A stretch of DNA of 64,000 nt from Wurfbainia villosa (GCA_025175895.1 CM046005.1:62148325-62212324), one strand, 5' to 3'; shown: positions 1 to 10,918, counted from the stretch's first letter. Notes: generated by a model from the sequence alone, not told the origin. A program made the numbers and translations.

Positions 1-918
1 CCTTAGCCCCTGTATGTCATTACATATATGTGAGCCACACCTAGTATCCAATACCCAAGTGTCTAAGGAAATAGAATGACAATCAATAACGAAGATACCT
101 GAAGAGGATGGGGCATTGGATGCCTTCTTCTTCTTCATGGACTCAAGATAAATCTTGAAGTTTCTTCGTCAGTGGCCTTCCTTGCCACAGTGATGGCAAG
201 TGCCCTTTTGTGCTGGTTCCGCCTTCTTTGCCTTTTTGTTCTTTCCTTTCTTCTGTTCTTTTGCCTTCCTCTTAGAACCTTTCTTTGAGGAATCAACTAA
301 CAGAACCGCCTTCTCCTCATGCTTCACAGAAGGCTCCACAGTCTTCAGCATATTGAGGAGCTCGGGAATGGTGGATTCCAATTTGTTCATCCGATAGTTC
401 ATCACAAATTACGAGAAACTCTTGGGCAAACAATGTAGAATTAAGTCAATACTTAACTCATGATCCATCACAAAACCGAGGGTAGCTAGCCGCTCGATGT
501 ACCCATTCATCTTTAGCACAAACTGCACTACAGACGAACCTTCTTGCATCTTCGTGGTGAAGAGGAGCCTAGAGACCTCGAACCTTTCGGATCTCGCTTG
601 CTCATCGAACAACTCATGAAGATGGAAGACCATAGTATTAGCATCCATATGCTCATGCTGCTTTTGCAGCTCAGGTACCATCGCCGCTAGCATGATGCAA
701 CTCGCCAGCTCAGAATCTGCCACATGCTTCTGATAGACCAACATTTGGTCTGGAGTTGCATCGTCCTTAGGACGGTCAGGAAGAGGCTCTTCAAGGACAT
801 ATGCAAGCTTTTCCGCCTTGAGAACAATTCTCAGGTTTCTAAGCCAGTCCAGGAAGTTAGGCCCAGTCAGTTTGTTCGAATCCAAAATAGTGCACAAATT
901 CAAAGACGTCATGATCAA
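1..918 (-). pseudogene. gag: G gag-protease fragment with two premature stops
   Basis: Gag polyprotein of a Ty1/copia element (UBN2-type gag domain), read from ATG at 918. The N-terminal part has the typical gag start (KLTGPNFLDWLRNLRIVL). A basic linker follows, then one CCHC zinc knuckle for RNA binding (CHHCGKEGH near 175-200). The frame then continues into the protease core, seen as VLDTRCGSHIC near positions 20-55; the usual copia motif is DTGCGSHIC, so the Gly after Asp-Thr is Arg here. Two in-frame stops break it: TAA at 409-411 (consistent with CAA to TAA) and TGA at 169-171 (consistent with TGG to TGA) inside the knuckle. The last knuckle Cys also reads Phe. The frame is otherwise continuous to the window edge. 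Inactive copy. Confidence 0.87.
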
Positions 919-1076
919 TTTATTGACCTAGAAATACAAAACGAGCATATATGAGAAAATGATTTTAAAATGCATCAATATACATTTATAAATCCCATTC
1001 ATTTTTCGAATTTCAAAAACCCCAAAATCACTTCGGGAGATCGTAGGTCCATCTCCGAATGGGCTGATATCCATCA

Positions 1077-1509
1077 TAGTTATGAACAACCTTGGAGAGA
1101 GTCCAACAAGCCATTCATAACTACGACGGTAGGTATCAACTATACCGATTGCATATCACGTATATGCAACTATCACAATGTGCTATCAACTAATTGAATG
1201 TTCACACATACATCGGGTTGTTAACACATTAACAAGTATGAATCATATGCATAGCACCCAACTTCACCTCCCTTTACATCGACCTTGGAGAGAGTCCAAC
1301 AAGCCGATGCTCCAGGTTAAAGCCAACCCATTAATCGGGAAATAGTTTTAATATGGTTAGAGCGCATTCAACCAATTAGCCCAGCTTGGAGAGAGTCCAA
1401 CAACCAAAGCTAACGATTGACCTCTGACTCTTACCATATTAGTATTAAACTATTCCATGGTTTGAACATGTTAGGGTTCGAGCCGGGCTTGGAGAGAGTC
1501 CAACAACCC
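1077..1509 (-). repeat. Four-copy hairpin array in G leader
   Basis: The 15-mer TTGGAGAGAGTCCAA occurs at 1092-1106, 1282-1296 region, 1386-1400 and 1489-1503. Each forms a 5-bp stem (TTGGA/TCCAA) with a GAGAG loop. Flanking arms of different sequence also pair around each copy: 1077-1086 with 1114-1123 (10 bp, TAGTTATGAA/TTCATAACTA), 1277-1281 with 1305-1309 (CATCG/CGATG), 1376-1380 with 1409-1413 (TTAGC/GCTAA), and 1474-1478 with 1505-1509 (GGGTT/AACCC). Constant inner loops with changing but pairing outer arms suggest a selected RNA structure. Confidence 0.7.
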
Positions 1510-1744
1510 AAACAAGAAACGGAACTCTGGTTCTAACCATATTAATGGAAGGTGTAGGCTTTAATATTGTTTAAGGGTTTTTATGTCTCATCCTCTTTGC
1601 ATGCAAATAACTATTATCTACATGACATGACATACATGGCATACATCTACATGTCACGACACGCATGGCATAATGTTATGCATCTAATGCAATTACATGA
1701 CATACAATTATGTCATGTATATATTTCCTTATATGTCATAACTA

Positions 1745-2002
1745 TTTATGGAAATAAAATATATTTAAGATTTGATTCTCCAAATCAAATCATAATTAAA
1801 TTAGGAAACAAATTTCCAAATCTAATCACATATTTTATTCATGGAATTATTTGATTAAGGAAAATCTATTTAGGAAACCAATTTCTTAAATCATTAAAAC
1901 TACTTATGGAAATAAAATATTTTAAGATTTGATTTCCCAAATCAAATCATGATTAAATTAGGAAACAAATTTCCAGAATCTAATCAAATATTTTATTTAT
2001 GG
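1745..2002 (-). repeat. Duplicated AT-rich palindromic block in G leader
   Basis: Copies at about 1745-1844 and 1903-2002 share the order ATGGAAATAAAATAT, GATTTGATT..AATCAAATC, AAATTAGGAAAC, TTTCC, CTAATC, ATATTTTATT. Each copy contains nested inverted repeats, so each could fold into a long hairpin. No coding potential. Degenerate partial copies seem to continue to about 2150. Confidence 0.6.
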
Positions 2003-2186
2003 AAAATATCAATTTCCATAAATACTTCCAACTTTCCAAAAGTGGAAGATTTCCATTAATACTTCTAGACTTTTCAAAATTGAAAAATTTCCATAAATAC
2101 TTCTAAATTTCCAAAATTAGAAAATTTCCAGAAATACATTATGACTATCGCAAAACCATTTTTACGATTATGTCGAAACACAACCT

Positions 2187-2200
2187 GGGCTCTGATACCA
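2187..2200 (-). promoter_or_regulatory. G primer-binding site, initiator tRNA-Met
   Basis: Minus strand reads TGGTATCAGAGCCC, complementary to the 3' end of plant initiator tRNA-Met, the usual copia primer. It lies one base inside the LTR end at 2202 and sets the element's orientation. Confidence 0.9.
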
Positions 2201-2201
2201 C

Positions 2202-4403
2202 TGTTGGGTTTCCGGCACCGCGGCGTGTGTGTGTTCGATCATGTTTCATAAACATGAACACAGCGGAAGCAATAAAAATAATAAATCTACATTTATTACA
2301 ACACACACAACACACGCATGCATATTACAACAAGTGTAGACATAACCGTAAATTTAAATTTGCAATAAAAGGAAATTTAACTACGTTATACCTTTCGTAT
2401 GACGTGTAGCGGGAACGACATCAACCGGAACGATCCTTGCTAGAATCGTCTCTATCCGTATCCACGCCGAGTTCCTCGGGATGACTTCGCTAAGCCACGA
2501 GCTTCGTCTTTGTACGGGTTACTAGCCTCGTGTTGAAGACGACGTGATCGAGAGATGATCACGATCCGAATCCAAATTCGGATCCTAATACGAGTTCTCA
2601 AAACTCGCTTCTCCGGAGAGGTATTCGTCAACCAATTGACAAATCCTTCGTCCTCCACCTCAGAGGATTACCGGAGGTCGAATCCCCGGTAAGTTATCCG
2701 CTGCTGGAGCTCTAATCGTCGTCCAAACGACGCTCCGACGAGAGGAGAAGAAGCTGTCCAGAAAACTGGACAGCTTGGTGGAGGAGTAGGCGCCGGCCAA
2801 AACAAGGAAGCCAAGTGCTCACCTTTTCACCGAGGCCTAGGAAGATCACCGAAGGGTCGCCGGAGGATCACCGGCAGAAGCTTGGTCGCCGGCAAGGAGC
2901 TGGACGCCGGCACAAGGGGCTGGGCGGCACACCTAGGTTGGGCGGCACAACTAGGTTGGGCGGCAACTCCAACTAGGGTTTGGATTGGTTAGGGCTTAAC
3001 AATCCCTTAAGCCCTCTTTTATAGAGAACTAATTCTCTTAATGGTTAATGGATCATATCCATAAAGCCCGTTAACCCGCTCCATTAAGATAAGTTAAAAT
3101 AAACCAAACCATGATGGTTTATTTTAAGTTAAAACGAACCGACCCAACTTTTGGTTCATTCGTTTAAAATAAACCAAACCCTTTGGTTTATTCTCCTCCA
3201 TTGGATTAGAACCAAACCATTTTGGTTCATCCATTATGTCTTCATAAGACACGGCCCATCCACGCTTCCATTGCATCAAACGATTTCATGCTCGCTTTAT
3301 GTTTGGTCCAACCAAACCTAGTTTCTCTCGAGAATCCCATTCTCAAGCTCGCTTTTAAATCCTTGGATTACACTCGTTGTGCGTGTGACCAAATAGGTTC
3401 TCGGTTTATGTTGGCCGTCTATAATTAACCATTAATTATAGAACGATCATGAGTGGCACCTAGTAGTACATCATGATCCCCAATTAACCAAAAAAATCAA
3501 CGATTGATCCAGAACTATTTCTGAAACCCTTCAAGGCTCGAATGATTCGTGCCCCATTCCCTTCACTCATCTTATACCCACTTGGTTCAGGACATGGTCT
3601 ATTGTGTCAGTCCCCACTAGGCTGACTACGTCACACCTAGCCCAAGTATCATTTCCACGTCCTACGGATTCTAGTTACTCCACATGTATCAAAGAGTACC
3701 TTACTCTAAACATGTAATGCTTTGGCCAAAGACTTTAGTAACAATCCGACGAGAGGCCATGGGTATACATCTCCTCGCAAGGAGTGGTGAATCCTTTATA
3801 GGCTATTCAAACACCTTCGATCACTGACTTATACTCAATCATCCGGGTCCACATCTCCTTAGAGATGTTTGCTTAAGATGTCAAAGCATAAGTCTCCATG
3901 ATCAAGATGACTTGAATACCGCAAGTCAAAGGAACATCGCACTTAAGCCACAGAAGAACTTCATTGACATATCTATATATGCAGAGAACCATATGAAGTC
4001 TTACTACCGGTCACTCCAATGAACTAGTTACCATAACTAGCATCCACGATTAACTCGGACATCACAATGTCTCGGCCCGGTGAGAATCACCGCTTTGCTT
4101 GGATACACCAAGGAGTATACCTCGTGCTAGTCTCGACAGAATTGATGGTGTCCAAATCCATCAATTCATCGACTAGGGATAATTCTGATACATCACAATT
4201 ACACATGTAGAGATACTCACTAGTTGTGATCCAATCACAAATTCTCTCATGCTGTGAATCGCATCGTGGACATTCAGTAAATGAGTTTAAGATCCAATCA
4301 AATACATGAAACATGTATACTCAAATAGTGAATCTTCATTTATCATATAAATGGTTCATACATAAGGCGATTACCTTAGGACATCTCTCATATATTACTA
4401 ACA
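2202..4403 (-). repeat. G 5' LTR (2202 bp)
   Basis: Bounded on the plus strand by TGTTGGGTTT at 2202 and TACTAACA ending at 4403, giving TGTT...AACA inverted ends. The inner end is next to the primer site and the outer end is next to a broken gag frame. A TATA-like TATAAAAGAGGG (minus) lies at about 3014-3025, suggesting that R-U5 covers roughly the left 780 bp. The region 3060-3210 has repeated AAATAAACCAAACC and GGTTTATTTT inverted segments. Short ORFs inside are not conserved and are not called genes. Confidence 0.85.
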
Positions 4404-5717
4404 GAGGAGACTGAAGAAGAATCATCATCATCCTCACAAGAAAGTGAGGAGTCAACTTCCGGATCGGAAGAGGTGGAGGAAGTGGAAGAAGCATCCACCT
4501 CAATGATTGAGGGGGAGGAGAGAACCTCCATACCGGAACATCAAGAAGAAGCTTCGACATCCGGTCAAGATGAAGAAGCCCAAAGTCCAATTCCGGTCTC
4601 CACCACCGAACTAGGTAACTCAAGCAATTTGGTTTTAAGTAAAAAACATATAATTTGCTTTGAGTGTAGGGAAACCGGGCACTACAAGAGCAAGTGTCCA
4701 AAGAAGGTTAAGAAAGCTCCTCCGGCGCCCAAAAGTCAACAAAAGCCAAAGGATGCCGGTTCCCCAAGTCAAACGAGCAAGGAGCATATTATATGCTTCA
4801 AGTGCAATTTAAAAGGACATTATAGGAATCAATGTCCTAGGGGGAAGAAGAAGATCCAAGAGAAAGCTACACATGTAGGGGGAGTTTCCAAAGCTAACCC
4901 TAAGGTATATTTCAATAATGCACCTTCCTTAGTTAATAGGCAAAAGCATGCTAGAAGATTTAATTCTCTTGCTATTGTACATGAAAAGCATGCTAGAAGT
5001 AATAGACATATTTGTTTAGGTGCTAAAAGGTTCCACTTAGGAAATAAGGAGAAATTTGGGACTAATGTCCCTAGAAAAACCTTACCTAAGGAATCTATTA
5101 GGAAAATACAAGAACACTTAGGCTTTAACCCTAAATGGACTAGGCATATGCCTAGAAAGGACAATGCCCATGGTTTAAATCAAAACTCAAAAATTGGGCA
5201 ATTAGAATTGGAGAACCAAGCCTTGAGGTCAAGGCTTGAGAAACTAGAAAAGACCCTTAGGAATATACAAACTCAATTTAAAGGGTCAAATGATCAAAAG
5301 TATAAGTCCAAATCTCAAAGTCAACACCTAGGACCTAAGAGCCAAAAGTCAACCAAGGGCAAGCAAGGTTTGGGTCACAAACCTAAGCCTAAGGTGGCTT
5401 ACCATAGTGTTCCATTCGATTATGGAACACAATCTAGGTCTAGGAAGACCAAGGTTACTAGGGAAGTTATTCCTAAGAGTAACCAAGGTTTGTGCCTAGT
5501 GGCTAGGGTTTCTAGGAAACCTAGGGTGACCACTAAGAAGGTTGCAAGTGGAGTTACCCCTAGAGTCAACCTAGGTAAGACCACAATGACCAAGGCTAAC
5601 AAGCCTAGGAGGGTCATTAGGAAGGTATCTAGGGAGGTCATCCCTAAGGAATACTTAGTCAACCCTAGGAGCTTAAATTGGTTTTGGGTTCCTAAGAGCA
5701 TGATTGATTCACGCTAG
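4404..5717 (+). pseudogene. gag: F gag, 5'-truncated by insertion of G
   Basis: Open frame of 437 codons from the G junction to TAG at 5715-5717; an internal ATG at 4473 is not the true start. It begins in an acidic Glu/Ser-rich stretch, followed by two CCHC zinc knuckles (CFECRETGHYKSKC near 4660 and CFKCNLKGHYRNQC near 4800). Next comes a basic Asn/Lys-rich region, a leucine-type coiled coil (KIGQLELENQALRSRLEKLE near 5190) and a basic tail ending FWVPKSMIDSR. The tail's WVPK block matches the position just before the protease in autonomous copies A and B, so this is a complete gag C-terminus with no pol behind it. The same family is seen in H (36015-37727) and N (63386-64000). The frame is open throughout the visible part. 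Confidence 0.85.
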
Positions 5718-6289
5718 GTGGGTTTAGGGTGTGCCAATCTTGATTGGATGAGTAGTTAACTCAACCATGGTAAAGGTGACACTTTAGGATATTTTCAAGG
5801 TTATGGTTACCTTGAAAATACATTTGAGCCTTAATCCTAAAGGATTTTAGGATGTGTCAATATATTTCTTGAAAACATGAAAATCAATAAAATTGGCACA
5901 ATCTAGATTTAGAGGTCATAGTGTGTAACTTTTATTGTTGGCACACTTTAGAAGTTCATGTATCAAGAAAAGTGTCTTTAAGATGTAAACGTAACATCTA
6001 GAGTGATACTCAAGTGCCACACAACTTGATGTCTTGTACTTACCATGCTTCATATATTTCACCATGTGTTTGCATGGAAGGAATGTCTAGGATGGATTGC
6101 ATCTCACAAAACAAGTCTTTTACCTTGATTGTGTATTTCAACACTTAGAAAGGGTGAGATGTTAGGATTTGGAAATCATTGGATGTTAATGTTTGCCAAA
6201 ATGGAATAAAACATTAAAATACATTAACGAATACATGAATATAAGTGTAACATCAATATGTTCGATATACAAGATTAAACATGATAAAA
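5718..6289 (+). other. F post-gag untranslated spacer
   Basis: No coding frame. The first ~180 bp match H just after its gag (minus strand, about 36014-35870), confirming it as gag 3' flank. The motif GAGATGTTAGG at 6156-6166, found once in the 3' UTR of each related element, occurs here and again at 8753-8763, which points to two joined 3' UTR-type segments in F. Confidence 0.6.
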
Positions 6290-6703
6290 TGGAATAATTT
6301 AGATGAAGAAATCGAGATTTTCTGAATTTCAGAACAGAAAATCAGATATCGATCGATCATCATCTTGTAGCACGACGATACGATCGTCCAGCGATCGAGT
6401 CTTTGGCGCGAGACTTGGCTTGAACATCGATCGATGGGATACATCGACCCGATGGTCTTGTTCACCGAGTGAGGGCATCGTCGAGTGCTCACGCGCATCG
6501 GTCAGTGGCGACAACACCGATCGGTGATGAGCCGCATCGATCGTGATATTCTTGTATGCGTCACGAAGGTTCATCGATCGATTCTTTGGCCGGGCGAGTC
6601 GCCGGCTCGGTAAACCCGCTAATAAATCACGATCAGTCGACTGATGCTGCACATCAGTCGACTGCATCGCGATTTTATAACGCCGAACCGCTAGGGTTCG
6701 GCG
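6290..6703 (+). promoter_or_regulatory. Promoter-like block before the second F ORF
   Basis: Contains many CGATCGAT/GATCG-type short inverted motifs and two copies of the CAGTCGACTG-type palindrome at about 6634-6666. A TATA-like GATTTTATAA at 6671-6680 follows, then a perfect 9-bp stem hairpin (CGCCGAACC at 6681-6689, GGTTCGGCG at 6695-6703). This order (palindromes, then TATA about 10-30 bp on) copies the U3 layout of the LTRs in this window. Promoter activity is inference. Confidence 0.45.
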
Positions 6704-6971
6704 TCTTCACACGACGCACCTTCGGTTTTCCTCTCCTCTCCGATCGCCTTCCCCTTCTCCGACCAACCCTTCGGGCGTGCGGTAGCCCAAGCTTTTAGGT
6801 TTGATAGATAAGCCCCTTCTCTTGCGTTTTTTCACTTATTTTAAGATTTAGTTCACTCGTTCTAGGGTTTGTTTCTTTGTTTTCTGATTAGGGTTCCGGC
6901 GTTTGAGTCCTCCGGTGAACTTTCCGGCGACCCCTCAGTGATATCTGAGCATCCCATCGTCACACCTCCAA

Positions 6972-8257
6972 ATGACACCTAAGTAAAACTCTTCTTACCC
7001 AAAACCCTAATTTTCCTTCCTATTGTAATTTAGTTCTATCTAATCATGTATTATTGTCCTTGCATGTCATATCATTACATTGCATTCATAATAGGAGAGC
7101 CCGTAGGCATGATCCACCAGAGGGTGAATCTCGATTGTACCAACCTATGTTGGTTAGGTACATCGATAGAGACTTTTTCAATCGCTACTGTAGCGATATC
7201 ATGGACTTATTTGCATACTATCATCTCATGAAAATTGTCTTATGCACCCATCCTATTAACGATGACCTTCTTAAGGAATTTTATCAGAACCTAAAGAAGG
7301 TAGACGATGGCCCTACCTACACTACTCGCGTTGCAAAACACGATTTAGAGTTCACTCCTGCGATACTGCAGGAGTTTCTCGAGTGTAAGCCATCGGATGA
7401 CACCTTCATCTTTTACCCCACCTTTGATGCTCCTTTGCCCGAGCCATTTGACCATATTTCTTTAGAATCCATGCATGAGCATATTTTTAGTCATCCTCGT
7501 CCACCGGCCCAAAACTTATTCCCTATTAGTGAGTTGTCTGCACCTGACAATGTACTCTACAAGGTCATTGTTGGGTGTTTTCTTCCTATAGTCACTCGGG
7601 GTCTGGCCAAGATTCGGCCTCCCCATCTCTTTCTACTATATGTCATGCGTAATAGGTTAGACATAAACTTTGCATTAAATATGTTTTATTGCATAGTGCA
7701 TTTCATTTCCCCTGTACAAGGGAAAGTGCATATGCCATATGGTCACCTTATCACAACATGGCTAGAGTCCGTAGGCATTAACATTCACAGGGGTTCTCTG
7801 AGAGCGCTCTCTGAGGTGTATGACTACATATCGATTCGCAACTTCTCGTTAGCGAAGCTGCGGATGGGGCCTGGATAGATGGAGTTGGCGCCTCGACCAC
7901 CACCAGACGTGAGAGAGCCTCCTCGGTACCCAGAGAGATCTGGCAGAGGACTATGAGGATGTAGACGCCGCTGATGAGGAGGATCAGCTGCCACCAAATG
8001 CATCAGCGGCGGGTCCATCAGATCGTCATGGCCAGCTGGAGTCCAGATTCCAGGACTATCAGCAGATGATTGACTCTAGGCTGTCAGAGATCTTAGTAGG
8101 CCAAGCATCTTTCAGTGCACGTCTTGATTGGATGGAGGAGTCCCAGAGCCGCATCGAGCAGCGTCAGCTCGATATGTTTGAGATGATGCGGGCCTGGACG
8201 TTGAGTCGTGACCTCCTCCACGCCGCCTCTATGACGACTAGATATAGAGGATGTTAG
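6972..8257 (+). pseudogene. Putative plant transposon protein (PF20167-like), spliced and decayed
   Basis: A likely two-exon gene. Exon 1 is ATGACACCTAA at 6972-6982, with a GT...AG intron at 6983-7094 and exon 2 from 7095. Joining them gives an N-terminus beginning MTPKRARRHDPP and a 264-aa frame to TAG at 7876-7878. The protein (FYQNL, then a FSP-like region, then a block with LITTWLESVGI) resembles the family I know as the putative plant transposon protein domain; its biochemical role is unknown to me. After the TAG and a shift of frame near 7945, an acidic stretch and a coiled coil (SRIEQRQLDMFEMMRAW) continue to TAG at 8255-8257, as such proteins usually have, so the original was about 390 aa. 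It has no similarity to gag or pol. The splice model rests on consensus sites and the sensible joined start only. Confidence 0.6.
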
Positions 8258-9930
8258 ATTTTCTTTGGTTTTTAGTTTTTGTAGTGAGATTGAGCATATT
8301 CAATCTCCATTTTGAATGTAAAAGACTAAAATCTTTTAGATTAAATGAAATTTCTGTTTGTGACAATCTTGTGTGTTTGGATGATTATTTGTATTATTGT
8401 GTTGGCTTATGAAAGTTACTATATCATGACGTGAAATTGTATTTTATCATATAACATGTCATGTCATTATTTAAGATTATTTTAGATGTCATGTGTTCTT
8501 AAATTTCATCATATGCCATGACATCATGATCATTGGTCATGTTTTTATTTTGCTATCACTATGCCATGATCATTTCATGCATTAATTTGATTGAACATTG
8601 ATTTAAGGAAAATGACATAACTTGAAGTCTCATTTATAAGGGAATCAAGTAGGGTTGCCTAGCAAATGCATGAAACCCTAGATAAAATGAATCAAAACCC
8701 ACATCTCACATCACATTGACATGTATGTGTATTTATACACCCTAGATACATGTGAGATGCTAGGATAATAAGTTAGGTTCAAGGTGCATAGGTAGTGCAT
8801 CTAGATGAACTCAAACTTATTTTAATTATCACCAAGAATCATAAAGAAAGCTAATATACAAGTTATGTATATTTAGCCAATAAATTATGGTTCAAAATAG
8901 GTTTTCAAAAACATTTTAAAATCTAGTTAGAAAACCTTAGTGAAATCTATCTTTTGATAGCCATCATCATTGTAGAAGTTGATACAAAGTGGATCAAGAA
9001 CTTTAAAGTTTTTAATAGTTTTGAACTTTGTACCAATCTCCTATTTCAATGGTAAAAATATTTTTCTAAAAGTTTTCACTGATTGTATGTGTGATAAGTA
9101 ATATACGTATCAAGTTTCGTGATATTTTGATTTACGTAGAGTTACTTATGAATTTCTAAAAGTCGAGTCTGATTTCTGAAAATCAGGTTTTGATTATCGA
9201 TCATTGCCTCTGATCTGATCGGTGATGGGCAACGTTGGACTTGGCGCAACGCGATGTCACTCGATTGTTGCCCGTGCGGTCGTGATGGACACATCGATCG
9301 GTAGGTAACAGTTATTGATAGCTTTGATTGGGGTTACCAAAGTTGCTTAACCCGATTTCAGCTGCGGTTAAGGTCCCTAACCACTCCTAACTCTAGGATA
9401 TGCTTTGGGAAGCATGATGAAGGGTGAAAATCCACTGGATATGGATTAGGAGAGGTGTTTAGGGTTTGTATCAATTTTAAGGTGTTAGAAAGTTCAATGT
9501 TGAATTTCTAACCTTAACTTTGATGATTTAGAGTTCCTATTGGCTCAGGGACTTCCCAAGGACATTGTTGGCGGAATGGTCAAGGGGGAGCAACCTTTTA
9601 GAGGGAGGTATCCAAGGAGAAAATGTTATCAATTTGGAAAATTGATGGATTTTTAGAAACCCAGTTTGGAAATTGGGAGAGTGTATAGGATTGCCTCTCT
9701 TGAGTGATATGAGACTTATCACTATGAAGATAGTAGGCATCCTAGGTATTTTTGGACAAAGGGGGAGATTGTAAGATCTCATTGGGCCATGAGACATTGA
9801 CCTCCTTGGAGAGATAACCTTTTGATGTATGTCAAAAAGTGGGAGAATTTGTTTGATATTTGGGATCAATAATTGGTAAGAGACTTGAGTTATCCGTCTA
9901 ACTAAAATGGTTTGGTTTTTGTCAAACATC
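8258..9930 (+). other. F 3' untranslated region
   Basis: About 1.67 kb, AT-rich, no coding frame. It contains ATGCCATGACAT-type repeats (8420-8590), a segment matching H's 3' UTR (8640-8830 against minus 35470-35280, including GAGATGCTAGG at 8753-8763), and a GATCGAT-rich patch at 9190-9310. Confidence 0.65.
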
Positions 9931-9944
9931 AAAAAGGGGGAGAT
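9931..9944 (+). promoter_or_regulatory. F polypurine tract
   Basis: AAAAAGGGGGAGAT directly before the LTR start TGTTGG; primes plus-strand DNA synthesis in LTR elements. Shared by E and H, and by N with one base changed. Confidence 0.88.
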
Positions 9945-10045
9945 TGTTGGTGCAATCGGCCTAGGTCACGATTGACCAGGACTCGAGTTTGACTCAAATG
10001 ATGTTTTGATGTTCGACAAAAATATATGACAATGAAAGTGTCAAG

Positions 10046-10375
10046 GTAAAGTCCAAGTCATGGGTACTTGGCATGGGAAGTCCAAGTTGAACACTTGGCA
10101 TTTGGTAAAGTCCAAGTCTTAAGTACTTGACATGAAAAGTCCAAGTGGAACACTTGGCACATGAAAAGTCCAAGCATGGGTCTTGGCAATGTAAAAGTCC
10201 AACATGGGTTGGCAAGGGAAAGTCCAAGCTTGAGTCTTGGCATGAGAAGTCCAAGGGGTTTGATATTGGCTACGTAAAGTCCAAGCGGGAGTCTTGGCAG
10301 CATAAGTCCAATGGTTGGCGGCGTAAAGTCCAAGCAGAGTTTTGGCGGCGTAAGTCCAATGTGCCTTGGCGGAGT
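10046..10375 (+). repeat. CCAAG/CTTGG hairpin array in F U3
   Basis: Degenerate tandem units of roughly 25-35 bp built from AAGTCCAAG...CTTGGC, so CCAAG is repeatedly followed by CTTGG at hairpin distance. All frames stay open for long runs, which yields spurious ORFs on both strands. Homologous arrays lie in the H, N, A and B LTRs. Confidence 0.75.
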
Positions 10376-10572
10376 AGACACCGTTAGCATGACATAGCCG
10401 ATGGAAGCACCTGAAGGCTAACGCGATGGATGAACAAGTCATGGATGACTTGGAGGGATCCGAGAGGCGTGAGGCTGATGGAGGTGGCTAGAAGGCTTAG
10501 GTCTAGGCTAAGGGTGGTCTAGCAAGTATGGGGGCACCATACTTGGGCTAAAACCTCATGTTTGAGGTGTGC

Positions 10573-10891
10573 CAGTCGACTGGTGCCATGTGGCAGTCGA
10601 CTGGACCAAGTCAACTAGGGTTTGACTGTGGGAAGTGGTCTAGCAGTCGACTGCCAGAGGTGGGCAGTCGACTGATTGCTCGAGCAGTCGACTGATCGTG
10701 TGATCAGTCGACTGGTGCTCGGATTTTCGGCCACAGAATGGAGTCTCACTCGACTGCTGTGATGAGCAGTCGACTGATGCTCATGATCAGTCGACTGATG
10801 TCCTAGCCGTTGGATTTTTCCAGCGTGGATTACACCGTTGTCTCACAGCAACAGTGTGATCAGTCGACTGATGGTCCCGATCAGTCGACTG
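10573..10891 (+). repeat. CAGTCGACTG palindrome array in F U3
   Basis: Ten exact copies of the 10-bp palindrome CAGTCGACTG (several extended to TCAGTCGACTGA) plus near matches within about 320 bp, ending about 28 bp before the TATA box. Irregular spacing. The placement suggests a transcription-factor binding array, but no factor is identified. Confidence 0.8.
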
Positions 10892-10918
10892 ATCGACCTT
10901 TTCCAGCACAGGTTGAAG

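Larger units (their letters stand above)
919..2186 (-). other. G untranslated leader between primer site and gag
   Basis: About 1.27 kb with no credible coding frame, AT-rich at its PBS-proximal end. It holds four copies of a TTGGAGAGAGTCCAA hairpin (1077-1509) and a duplicated palindromic block (1745-2002), listed separately. In retrotransposons this position normally carries packaging and dimerisation signals; that role here is inference. Confidence 0.6.
1..4403 (-). mobile_element. G: Ty1/copia LTR retrotransposon, 5' half
   Basis: Minus-strand element running off the left edge. In element order it shows a 5' LTR (4403 down to 2202), an initiator-tRNA-Met primer site (2200-2187), a leader of about 1.27 kb and gag leading into protease. 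The rest of pol lies outside the window. The LTR outer end at 4403 abuts an interrupted gag reading frame of another element (F), so G inserted into F. The right copy of the expected 5-bp TSD would be GAGGA at 4404-4408; the left copy is outside the window, so this is untested. The copia lineage is not assigned. Confidence 0.88.

Noticed and set aside
2452..4701. ORFs of 68-121 aa within 2202-4701 such as 4087-4314 and 4336-4701
   Set aside because: Non-conserved frames inside G's LTR or crossing the LTR/F gag boundary.
5420..5701. Hydrophobic antisense ORF in F gag, likewise 4829-5164 and 36115-36312
   Set aside because: Antisense of the Lys/Arg-rich gag tail, which gives Leu/Val-rich reverse frames.
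7054..7231. ATG starts at 7046 and 7054 for the extra F ORF
   Set aside because: They fall within what looks like a GT-AG intron (6983-7094). The joined start at 6972 gives a better N-terminus, though without RNA data this stays open.
10058..10442. Several overlapping 80-110 aa ORFs on both strands, and similar 80-170 aa ORFs at 30906-31195, 33451-34031, 38711-39306, 41290-41609, 54524-54801 and 61576-61843
   Set aside because: All are translations of the CCAAG/CTTGG repeat array in LTR U3 regions. Multiple frames are open at once and no frame is favoured, so they are repeat artefacts.
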